From an uncultured Phycisphaerales bacterium (GTDB lineage Bacteria; Planctomycetota; Phycisphaerae; Phycisphaerales; UBA1924), in contig CALAFV010000102.1 of NCBI GenBank assembly GCA_937891445.1, positions 1-26,594 on the forward strand: a DNA stretch of 26,594 bases, written 5' to 3'. The notes under the pieces are model-generated. The model had not been told where the DNA came from and ran no database searches. It worked only from the letters and a program-made list of their open reading frames with translations. Below are positions 7,817 through 13,759 of this stretch, piece after piece. Position numbers and translations under genes: made by a program. The stretch's first letter is position 1; each line of letters opens with the position of its first letter.

Positions 7817-8191
7817 GCGCCTGCGGTCCGCCGGCCGTCCGTTGGCCCGGCGCGATGTCTGTGTGTTTGCACCACCGTGCTCGACGACGGCTCGCTGTCC
7901 AGCCGCGCTCGGCCGCCGCGTGCCCTGGATCATCCGCGCACGGCCCACAAAGCGCCCCGCAGGCGATGTCCGCAACAGCGCTCCGCATCACGTGCCGACG
8001 GGTGCAGCAAAGCACGTCCAGCGCCCGGTCGCATGGGTTTGTGTGTGCGAACTCGCACGCATGGACGATGCTCGGAAGATGCACAAGCCGGATTCACGCT
8101 CTCTCACCGATCTCTTCACCGGTCGTTTACCGCGACTCTCTAATCTCCGGTGGCGCGCTAGGGAGTGCGCCGATCGAGAGCAGCGCACCGC
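7817..8191. other. Gene-free stretch upstream of the stress cluster
   Basis: No frame here has a plausible start, ribosome-binding site or recognisable protein. It should hold the promoter of the DUF2382 genes. A short inverted repeat GTGCGA-AC-TCGCAC (8045-8058) is a possible operator. TAATCT near 8129 could be a -10 element, but no matching -35 at normal spacing was found. Base composition is a little less GC-rich around 8100-8150, as expected for a promoter region. Confidence 0.5.
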
Positions 8192-8788
8192 ATGCATGGA
8201 ACGCGGATCGAAGTCGTGGGATCGGACGGAGCACGCGGCCGGATCGACGCCGCCCGCTGGCCGCCGGACCGCGCCGATGCGCCGCTGGACGTGGTCTTCG
8301 AGAACGGCGCCCGGCGGACCGTCAGCCCCGCCGATCTGCGCCCCCTCCCCGACGGCCGCTACCAGATCGCCGGGCGCGACGGCGCCGACGCCGCGGCGGT
8401 GCCCATCATCGAAGAGCACGCCCAGATTGCCACCCGCGCCGTTGACCGCGGCGGCGTACGCATCAGCAAGTCCGTGCGCGAGCGCCGCGAGACCGTCGAT
8501 GTCCCGCTGAAACACGAAGAAATCGTCGTCGAACGCATCGCCGTGCAGCGAGAGGTCAGCGGCCCGCTGCCGGTGCGCGAGGAGGACGGCGAGATCGTCG
8601 TTCCGCTGGTCGAGGAAGTGCTCGTGGTGCGCAAGGCCTGGGTCCTCCGCGAGGAGGTGCGCATCCGCAAGCACCGGTTCGACGTCCACCGCCCGACCAC
8701 GGTCACGCTCCGGGCCGAGCACGCGGAGGTGGAACGCCTCCCGGCGGCGGAGACCGGGCCGACCAACCCGCCCGAAGGGGACGGATGA
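8192..8788 (+). CDS. DUF2382 (YsnF/AvaK) stress-response protein
   Basis: A 198-residue protein. Residues 1-65 are a small beta-rich N-terminal domain with VVFENGARRTVSPADL and LPDGRYQIAGRDG, perhaps PRC-barrel-like. Residues 69-183 form a DUF2382 domain of alternating charged beta strands: VPIIEEHAQIATR, then VDVPLKHEEIVVERI, then IVVPLVEEVLVVRK and VLREEVRIRKHR. Such proteins (B. subtilis YsnF, Nostoc AvaK) are stress-associated but biochemically undefined. The ATG at 8192 is preferred to a GTG at 8165; the ribosome-binding site is weak for both. It is the first gene of a three-gene co-directional cluster, 70 bp upstream of a second DUF2382 protein. Highly charged with no signal peptide, so probably cytoplasmic. 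Confidence 0.82.
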   Translation: MHGTRIEVVGSDGARGRIDAARWPPDRADAPLDVVFENGARRTVSPADLRPLPDGRYQIAGRDGADAAAVPIIEEHAQIATRAVDRGGVRISKSVRERRETVDVPLKHEEIVVERIAVQREVSGPLPVREEDGEIVVPLVEEVLVVRKAWVLREEVRIRKHRFDVHRPTTVTLRAEHAEVERLPAAETGPTNPPEGDG

Positions 8789-8858
8789 AACACGCCGACC
8801 TGCCGCCGAGCGTGCGCAAACGAAGAAACCGCGAGCCTTTGTGCAAGGAGATTCAGCC

Positions 8859-9971
8859 ATGGCCAAGACCGTGATCGGCCTGTTCACCGACCCCAACCGC
8901 GCGCAGATGGCGATGGACGAACTCGTCCGTGCCGACATCGAGCGCTCCGAGATCGACCTGATCCGACCCGACCAGCGCCAGCAACTCAGCGGCCGCCTGT
9001 CGGAGTGCGGCGTGCCCGACGACGATGCGAGGCTCTTCGACCTCGCCGTGCAGCGCGGCCACACCCTGTTGATGATCGGCGAGACCGACGACGACCTCGC
9101 CGATACCGCCGCCGAGATCCTCGATCGCCACGGCGCGATCGACCTCGACGACATCGCCCCCACGCTCGGCCAGAGCGAGGCCGCGGGCGCCGGCACGGCG
9201 CCCCCCATGCCCGGCGGCCCCACGCGCACGGGCCAGCCCGCCGGCCGCGAAGCGGGCATGCGCACCGGCCAGACCACCGGGCGCGAGACCGGCATGCGCT
9301 CCGGCGAGACCGCCCGGCCCACCGGGCGCGGCGCGGGTGAGGAGATCCGCGAATCCGTCGTCGAGGAAGAGATGCGCATCGGCAAGCGCGAGGTCGGCCG
9401 CGGCGGCGTGCGCGTCTTCAGCCGCGTGACCGAGAAGCCCGTCCACGAGCAGGTCCAACTCCGCGAGGAGGAGATCCACGTGGAGCGCCACCGCGTTGAC
9501 CGCCCCGCCACGGCCGAGGACTTCAAGGCGGGCCAGGGCCCGGTCGAGGTCCGCGCCACCGGCGAGGAGGCGGTGGTGCAGAAACGGCCGCACGTCGTCG
9601 AGGAAGTCGTGGTCTCCAAGGAGCAGCACGAGCGCACCCAGGAGATCAGCGACACCCTGAAGCGCAAGGACGTCGAGATCGAGGAGATCCCCGGCCAAAG
9701 CGCCGGCATGCGCGAGCAGGATCTCGACCCCGAGTACCGCAAGCACTACCAGGAGGCGTTCGGGCGCAGCGGGCAGAAGTACGAGACGATCGCGCCGGCC
9801 TACCGCTACGGCAGCCAACTCGGCGCCGATCCCCGCTACCGCGGGCGCGACTGGGACGTCGTCCGCGACGAGGCCCGGCGCGACTGGGAAAACCGCAGCC
9901 CCGGCACGTTCGAGCGCCTCGAGAACGCGATCCGCTACGGGTACGACCGCATCCGCGGCAAGAGCCGCTGA
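8859..9971 (+). CDS. Multidomain stress protein: alpha/beta module plus DUF2382
   Basis: A 370-residue protein from an ATG with AAGGAG about 10 bp upstream (a GTG at 8841 is rejected). Residues 1-100 are an alpha/beta module starting AKTVIGLFTDPNRAQMAM and ending AAEILDRHGAIDLDDI, which also occurs in the next gene. Residues 101-160 are a Gly/Thr/Arg-rich linker with a 12-residue tandem repeat. Residues 162-277 form a DUF2382 domain (VVEEEMRIGKREVGRGGVRV, then VHEQVQLREEEIHVERHRV). Residues 288-370 are a C-terminal region, YRKHYQEAFG, then YRYGSQLGADPRYRGRDWD and ending IRYGYDRIRGK, a tail I associate with other DUF2382 proteins. Probably cytoplasmic and stress-induced by family; no enzyme signature is visible. 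Confidence 0.82.
   Translation: MAKTVIGLFTDPNRAQMAMDELVRADIERSEIDLIRPDQRQQLSGRLSECGVPDDDARLFDLAVQRGHTLLMIGETDDDLADTAAEILDRHGAIDLDDIAPTLGQSEAAGAGTAPPMPGGPTRTGQPAGREAGMRTGQTTGRETGMRSGETARPTGRGAGEEIRESVVEEEMRIGKREVGRGGVRVFSRVTEKPVHEQVQLREEEIHVERHRVDRPATAEDFKAGQGPVEVRATGEEAVVQKRPHVVEEVVVSKEQHERTQEISDTLKRKDVEIEEIPGQSAGMREQDLDPEYRKHYQEAFGRSGQKYETIAPAYRYGSQLGADPRYRGRDWDVVRDEARRDWENRSPGTFERLENAIRYGYDRIRGKSR
9231..9302 (+). repeat. Tandem 36-bp repeat in the linker of the stress protein
   Basis: Two adjacent 36-bp units encode GQPAGREAGMRT and GQTTGRETGMRS, followed by a decayed third unit, GETARPTGRGAG, to 9338. The period is exactly 12 codons, so copy-number change would lengthen or shorten the flexible linker between the two folded domains without shifting frame. 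Confidence 0.75.
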
Positions 9972-10025
9972 CGCCTTCCCGGCCGATCGACGCCGCGCGG
10001 GCAGGCCGCGCACGGAGCAGCATCC

Positions 10026-10706
10026 ATGTCCAAGACCGTCATCGGGCTGTTCGACACCTTCAACCAGGCGGAGAGCGCCGTCGCCAACCTCGCCCGCGCG
10101 GGCATAGCGCGCGACCGCGTCAGCGTCCTGGCCTCCGAGCGAGCGCGTTCCGCACGCTCGGAGGCCGAGGCCGGTGCGGCCGAAGGGGCCGCGCAGGGCG
10201 CCGGCGTCGGCGCAACGACCGGCGCGGTCGTCGGCGGCACGGCGGGGTTGCTCGCCGGACTGGGGACCATCGCGATCCCCGGATTCGGGCCGCTGCTCGC
10301 GGCCGGTCCGCTGGTGGCTCTGTTCACGGGCGCCGGGATCGGCGCGGGCGTGGGCGCCGTCGCCGGCGGGCTCATCGGCGCGCTGGTCAACGCCGGCGTC
10401 CCCGAGGAGCAGGCCCGCATCTACGAAGAGAGCATCCGCCGCGGCGGCGTCCTGGTCACCGTCGAGACGGAAGACGATCTCTCCGACATGGTCGCCGACA
10501 TCCTCGACCGCCACGGAGCGGTGGATCTCCAGGAGCGCAGCCGGGATCTGGGCCTCACACGCACCGGCGCTACGCCGGGCCGGGCCGCGGGGCGCGAGGA
10601 CGAGGAGCAGGCTCGCCGCGCCGAGGCCGAGCGGCGGGTCCGCACAGGCGAAGCGCGGCCCGTGTCGCCGCGGGATGTGGACGACCCGAACCGCCCGCAG
10701 ATGTAG
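10026..10706 (+). CDS. Glycine-zipper membrane stress protein
   Basis: A 226-residue protein with GGAG at 10014-10017. It opens with SKTVIGLFDTFNQAESAV (2-19), which matches the N-terminus of the preceding protein. After residue 36 a Gly/Ala-rich glycine-zipper region (about 46-122) forms two or three hydrophobic segments, for example GATTGAVVGGTAGLLAGLG (62-80) and GAGIGAGVGAVAGGLIGAL (102-120). The module then resumes with AGVPEEQARIYEESIRRGG and ADILDRHGAVDLQ (123-169). The C-terminus is a charged, probably disordered tail. It resembles the general-stress 17M/YflT-like and glycine-zipper proteins. Membrane insertion is inferred from the hydrophobic pattern. It ends 15 bp from the convergent methyltransferase gene. 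Confidence 0.8.
   Translation: MSKTVIGLFDTFNQAESAVANLARAGIARDRVSVLASERARSARSEAEAGAAEGAAQGAGVGATTGAVVGGTAGLLAGLGTIAIPGFGPLLAAGPLVALFTGAGIGAGVGAVAGGLIGALVNAGVPEEQARIYEESIRRGGVLVTVETEDDLSDMVADILDRHGAVDLQERSRDLGLTRTGATPGRAAGREDEEQARRAEAERRVRTGEARPVSPRDVDDPNRPQM
10130..10166 (+). repeat. 12-bp perfect inverted repeat inside the glycine-zipper gene
   Basis: GGCCTCCGAGCG (10130-10141) and its exact reverse complement (10155-10166) are separated by 13 bases. They encode residues 35-47, exactly where the glycine-zipper segment interrupts the alpha/beta module. It may be an mRNA hairpin or the trace of the rearrangement. Confidence 0.7.
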
Positions 10707-10721
10707 GTGCTGGGGAAGTCG

Positions 10722-11423
10722 CTACCGCGTGCACCAGTAGACCGACGCGGGCGGCATGTTCTGGAGCACGCGCCGGCGGAGCCGCACATCCGAGAAGTGC
10801 CGCTCCATGAGCCGCCGGAACTTGCGCACGCTGGGCATCAGCCCCTCGATCCTGTAGGTGATGAGCGTGAAGCGGCCGCCGGGCCTGAGCACGGCGGCCG
10901 TTTCCCTCAGGATCTCGTCCTGAAGTTCCTCCGGGAACAGCAGGAACGGCAGGCTGTTGACGACGACGTCCACCTCGCCGGGACGAACGCCCTCGCGCTC
11001 GCAGATCGCCCGCAGGTTCCGGGCGTCGTCCTGATGCACGCTGAGGTCCGGCCAGCGCCGGCGCAACTCCCGCACGAGGCCCGCGTTGCGCTCGATCGCG
11101 AAGAAGCGGCACCCCTTCGGGATCCGGCGCAGCACCTCCTCGGTAATGGCGCCGGTGCCGGGGCCGAGTTCGATCACGGTCTGCGCCGTCTCGAGGCCCA
11201 ACCCGGAGACCATGGCGCGTGCCAGCGCCTTGGAACTCGTGAAGCACGTGCCCAACTCGACGGGCGCCTTGAGGAACTCGCGCAGGAACGCGATCCCGCC
11301 GCGACCCTTGGGCCTCTCGGGCTCACCGCCGCGCGCTCCGGCCCCGCCCCGTTCTTGTGCATCATCCGCGCCGCTGTCGCGCCCGGACCAGGGCCGGCCC
11401 GCATCGTTTCGGACTTGAGTCAT
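10722..11423 (-). CDS. SAM-dependent methyltransferase, PmtA-like phospholipid N-methyltransferase
   Basis: A 233-residue class I methyltransferase. Residues 1-42 are a disordered Arg/Gly-rich leader. The Rossmann core has motif I VIELGPGTGAITEEVL (83-98), an acidic end of strand 2 in FFAIERN (107-113), QDDARNL for motif III, and the catalytic-strand segment VDVVVNSLPFLLFP (151-164), followed by VLRPGGRFTLITY. NSLPFLLFP is what PmtA/rRNA-dimethylase-like phospholipid methyltransferases have (SSLPLL type), unlike the NLPY of KsgA. PmtA methylates phosphatidylethanolamine towards phosphatidylcholine at the membrane surface. The ATG at 11423 is chosen because GGAG lies upstream and the frame beyond (to 11567) is not protein-like. 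It is convergent with the glycine-zipper gene. Substrate is inferred; a rRNA or small-molecule target cannot be excluded. Confidence 0.8.
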   Translation of the reverse strand: MTQVRNDAGRPWSGRDSGADDAQERGGAGARGGEPERPKGRGGIAFLREFLKAPVELGTCFTSSKALARAMVSGLGLETAQTVIELGPGTGAITEEVLRRIPKGCRFFAIERNAGLVRELRRRWPDLSVHQDDARNLRAICEREGVRPGEVDVVVNSLPFLLFPEELQDEILRETAAVLRPGGRFTLITYRIEGLMPSVRKFRRLMERHFSDVRLRRRVLQNMPPASVYWCTR

Positions 11424-11562
11424 CGAACGCTCCGACCCCCGCCGCGTCCGCAGGGGCAAAAGGTAGCCGCCGCGCAGCGTCGCGCCAACCCAGGCACCAG
11501 CGTACCCCGAACCGGGCGACCCGTCCTGAACGCAACCCGTATCCCGGCGCGGGCCCCTCCGA

Positions 11563-11568
11563 TACACT
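11563..11568 (+). promoter_or_regulatory. Possible -10 (TACACT) of a leaderless transcript
   Basis: TACACT (in GATACACT) ends 7 bases before the ATG at 11576, so a transcript would start at or next to the start codon. No Shine-Dalgarno sequence precedes that ATG, which fits leaderless translation. No good -35 is visible. Confidence 0.35.
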
Positions 11569-11575
11569 CGCCGCC

Positions 11576-11998
11576 ATGAAGAACAAGCCCCTGATCCGTC
11601 TCGCGGTCCTGCTGACCGTGAGCCTCGCGGGCGTGTTCGCGGCCGTCGCGTTCAAAAGCGCGCAGAGGGCCCAGCGAGCGCAGGCCCTGCTGGACGAGTT
11701 CATTCTGGACCTGAAAGACCTTCAAACCGACGAGGCGGGGCTGGCGTACGCCGAGGGTTTGGCGAGGGCCGCGCACGAGACCGCGGTCGCCAAGGCCTTT
11801 CGCCCCAGCGGGCTTACGGGTGGCACTTTCGACGTCAACGTCTACCAGCGCACCGCCGTCGATTGGATGATCGCCCGAGCCCGCGCCGACGGAAGCACGC
11901 ACGTCGCCGAGGCATTGGAGGAGTTCAGGGATGCCGGGTCGAGGCTGGACCTGTCGGTTCCCGCGATCGAACCCACCGAAGCCCCGTCGGGCCGGTGA
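11576..11998 (+). CDS. Small membrane-anchored protein, paralogue of the gene at 13340
   Basis: A 140-residue protein: MKNKPLIR, then one hydrophobic helix (about 9-26, LAVLLTVSLAGVFAAVAF), then a soluble, mostly helical domain predicted to lie outside the cytoplasm. It aligns with the protein at 13340: HETAVAKAFRPSGLTGGTFD here against HAEPIAVRESSGSLVGAGFT there, then VYQRTAVDWMIARARADGST against RYYTALLQAMVDKAAADGRR, and a final LDLS against VDVKLK. No known family is recognised. It starts 152 bp from the divergent methyltransferase and ends 45 bp before the dienelactone hydrolase, with which it is probably co-transcribed. The hydrophobic helix could also be a cleaved signal peptide, but no AxA site follows it. 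Confidence 0.75.
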   Translation: MKNKPLIRLAVLLTVSLAGVFAAVAFKSAQRAQRAQALLDEFILDLKDLQTDEAGLAYAEGLARAAHETAVAKAFRPSGLTGGTFDVNVYQRTAVDWMIARARADGSTHVAEALEEFRDAGSRLDLSVPAIEPTEAPSGR

Positions 11999-12043
11999 CC
12001 CGGGGCTACCGTTGTGCACGCACACGCAACCGGAGGACACACG

Positions 12044-12838
12044 ATGCGTCGAACGCTCGCCGCCTGCTGCGCTGCTCTCCTGTCCGCCGCCTCGGCCCAG
12101 CACGCCGCGGCGGAGATCGTCACCCGGACCGTCGAGTACACCCACGGGGACACGAAGCTGATCGGCTACCTGGCCTATGACGACGCGGTCCAGGGCAAGC
12201 GTCCCGGCGTGCTCGTGGTCCATGAGTGGTACGGCCTCAACGACTACGCCAAGCGGCGGGCCCGGGAACTGGCCGCACTCGGGTACGTGGCGCTCGCGGC
12301 CGACATCTACGGTGAGGGGAAGGTTGCCGCCAACCGGGAGGAGGCCGCCGCGCTGGCCGGCCGGTTCCGCGGGGGCGATGGGTCGCTCCTGCGCGAGCGC
12401 ACAGCCGCGGGGCTCGAGGCGCTGCGTTCGCAGGAGGAGGTTGACCCGCAGCGTCTTGCCGCGATCGGCTACTGCTTCGGCGGCACGGCGGTTCTCGAAC
12501 TGGCCCGCTCGGGGGCCGACCTGGACCTGGTCGTCTCCTTCCACGGCGGGCTCCAGACCGCGGCCCCGGCAAGCCGCGGCGACATCAAGGCGACGGTGCT
12601 CGTGCTCAACGGCGCGGCCGACCCGATGGTTCCCCCGGAAGATCGCGCCGCGTTCATGAAGGAGATGGACGAGGCCGGGGCCGACTGGCAACTGGTCGAG
12701 TACGGCGGCGCGGTCCACGCCTTCACCAACCCCGATGCCGACAAGGCCGGCATCCCCGGCGTCGCGTACGACGAGAAGGCCGACCGCCGGAGTTGGGAAG
12801 CGATGCGGTCGGCGCTCGCCGAGGCCTTTGCCCGCTGA
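12044..12838 (+). CDS. Secreted dienelactone hydrolase-family protein
   Basis: A 264-residue alpha/beta hydrolase. The ATG at 12044, with GGAGG at about 12033, opens a signal peptide (MRRTLAACCAALLSAASAQHAAA, cleaved near residue 23), so the enzyme acts outside the cytoplasm. The Cys-Asp-His triad of the dienelactone hydrolase family is present: GYCFGG (C144), NGAADPM (D193) and AVHAFTNP (H225), and HEWYGLNDYAKRRARELA provides the oxyanion/Glu region (E61). The family's founding enzyme hydrolyses dienelactone in chloroaromatic degradation, but most relatives, like this exported one, have unknown ester or lactone substrates. It lies between two paralogous membrane-anchored proteins, suggesting a shared envelope function. 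Family assignment is firm; substrate is unknown. Confidence 0.92.
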   Translation: MRRTLAACCAALLSAASAQHAAAEIVTRTVEYTHGDTKLIGYLAYDDAVQGKRPGVLVVHEWYGLNDYAKRRARELAALGYVALAADIYGEGKVAANREEAAALAGRFRGGDGSLLRERTAAGLEALRSQEEVDPQRLAAIGYCFGGTAVLELARSGADLDLVVSFHGGLQTAAPASRGDIKATVLVLNGAADPMVPPEDRAAFMKEMDEAGADWQLVEYGGAVHAFTNPDADKAGIPGVAYDEKADRRSWEAMRSALAEAFAR

Positions 12839-12871
12839 GCGGGCCGCTCGCGCCGCACACAAAAGAGGAAG

Positions 12872-12906
12872 CAGCCAATCCGGCGGCACGCCGCCGGAAC
12901 CGGCTG
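12872..12906 (+). terminator. Stem-loop after the hydrolase gene
   Basis: A 9-bp perfect stem (12879-12887 with 12890-12898) is extended across a small internal loop by CAGCC/GGCTG. It starts 34 bp after the stop. No T-tract follows, so it may stall polymerase or protect the mRNA end rather than act as a canonical intrinsic terminator. Confidence 0.45.
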
Positions 12907-12973
12907 TCGGCTCAGGGTCTCCTCACCGCCGGCTCACCGGGCGCTCAGCCGGTGTGTGCACGATGATCGCGCG

Positions 12974-13016
12974 CACCCCGCGCTGCGCCCTCCGGTCACG
13001 GGCGCAGCGCGGGGTG
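12974..13016. repeat. 16-bp perfect inverted repeat with 9-base loop
   Basis: ACCCCGCGCTGCGCCC (12975-12990) is followed by a 9-base loop and its exact reverse complement (13000-13015); C12974-G13016 adds a further pair. No T-run follows on either strand within the next bases. It is the longest perfect stem I found in the window outside genes. Confidence 0.8.
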
Positions 13017-13224
13017 TCCGTATCCGCCGAGCCGACCGGCGCGTGCTGCGCCGTGCTCGAACTCAACACACCTGGCACGAACAGCGCTTTGACCACCCGC
13101 CGGCGGCGGATCACCGGGCCGCTGTCGGCCTGCGGTGTCTGTACTGACTGAGCGCCGACGGCGCCGCGGGGCGAGGCGGTGGAGGTCTCCCAAGGCCGCA
13201 GGGAGTACGCAGCGGCCGAGAGCA

Positions 13225-13246
13225 CGGCCCGGCGGAGTCCGGGCCG
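13225..13246. repeat. 8-bp inverted repeat upstream of a -10-like element
   Basis: CGGCCCGG and its reverse complement flank a 6-base loop. The repeat sits 12-33 bp before the TATGCT at 13258, around where a -35 region would be, so an operator role is possible but unproven. Confidence 0.45.
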
Positions 13247-13257
13247 GCGGCGGCCGG

Positions 13258-13263
13258 TATGCT
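13258..13263 (+). promoter_or_regulatory. Possible -10 element (TATGCT) for the gene at 13340
   Basis: TATGCT matches four of six consensus -10 bases and is preceded by GG, as in the similar element ahead of the patatin gene. It would give a 5' leader of about 70 bases. No -35 match was seen. Confidence 0.3.
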
Positions 13264-13339
13264 TCATGTCTATTGGTCGGGACCGCGGCGGGGGCCGAGG
13301 GCTGGGGGCGGGGGAACGGGGGAGCGGAAGGAGCGTGCG

Positions 13340-13714
13340 ATGAAGTCGAAGCGGCTGCTGATCCTGCTGATGGTGGGGCTCCTGCTCGTCGTCGGGGCCA
13401 TGGCGTACCGGACGTACCAGGCCGGCGCCAAGGCCGCGGCGATGAAGGGGCCGGCGGCAGAACTCATCAAGACCGCCGACATCTACCGCACCGAGGGGCC
13501 ATACGTGGATCAACTCTTCGCGCACGCGGAGCCGATCGCCGTGCGTGAGTCGTCGGGTTCGCTCGTCGGCGCCGGCTTCACCGAGCAGCGGTACTACACG
13601 GCTCTGCTCCAGGCGATGGTGGACAAGGCCGCGGCGGACGGGAGGCGCGAGGTCGCCACGTCGCTGCGCACGTTCGCCATCGGCAAGGGGTACGTGGACG
13701 TCAAGTTGAAGTAA
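13340..13714 (+). CDS. Small membrane-anchored protein, paralogue of the gene at 11576
   Basis: A 124-residue protein with a strong ribosome-binding site GGAAGGAG (13326-13333). MKSKR is followed by a hydrophobic helix (about 6-22, LLILLMVGLLLVVGAMA) and a soluble domain: YRTEGPYVDQLFAHAEPIAV, SSGSLVGAGFTEQRYYTALL and MVDKAAADGRREVATSLRTF. It shares length, architecture and most of these motifs with the protein at 11576 on the far side of the hydrolase. No known family is recognised; there are no cysteines or obvious catalytic residues in the soluble part. It is convergent with the patatin-like gene, 45 bp apart. Confidence 0.78.
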   Translation: MKSKRLLILLMVGLLLVVGAMAYRTYQAGAKAAAMKGPAAELIKTADIYRTEGPYVDQLFAHAEPIAVRESSGSLVGAGFTEQRYYTALLQAMVDKAAADGRREVATSLRTFAIGKGYVDVKLK

Positions 13715-13759
13715 CTCCGCTGGTGCGAGGCTCGCCGAAGCGCGGGGGCAGAGCGGGGG

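Larger units (their letters stand above)
12839..13339. other. 501-bp gene-free region rich in inverted repeats
   Basis: No credible coding frame is present between the hydrolase and the next gene. The region carries a run of stem-loops: 12872-12906, 12929-12952 (6 bp), 12974-13016 (16 bp perfect core), 13037-13053 (6 bp), 13117-13130 (5 bp) and 13225-13246 (8 bp). A -10-like TATGCT is at 13258. The first hairpin is probably the end of the hydrolase transcript; the rest could be a structured RNA or leader. Short stems are common by chance in such GC-rich DNA; the 16-bp one is not. Confidence 0.6.

Noticed and set aside
7988..9742. Long minus-strand open frame opposite the DUF2382 genes
   Set aside because: It is antisense to two genes with recognised domains; the Ser/Arg/Thr-rich product is a by-product of GC-rich codon use.
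10722..11423. KsgA rRNA dimethyladenosine transferase, suggested by the apaG neighbour 4 kb away
   Set aside because: The catalytic segment reads NSLPFLLFP rather than NLPY, and the C-terminal KsgA domain is absent; PmtA-like fits better.
13036..13130. Small hairpins at 13037-13053 and 13117-13130 as separate functional elements
   Set aside because: Stems of 5-6 bp are expected by chance at this GC content; they are mentioned only as part of the cluster.
12963..13151. Plus-strand open frame of 62 codons in the same gap
   Set aside because: No Shine-Dalgarno sequence, no recognisable domain, and it lies over the 16-bp inverted repeat.
12923..13267. Minus-strand open frame of 114 codons (from an ATG at 13267) in the hairpin-rich gap
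   Set aside because: No ribosome-binding site, Arg/Ser-rich composition typical of shadow frames in GC-rich DNA, and it runs across the perfect hairpins.
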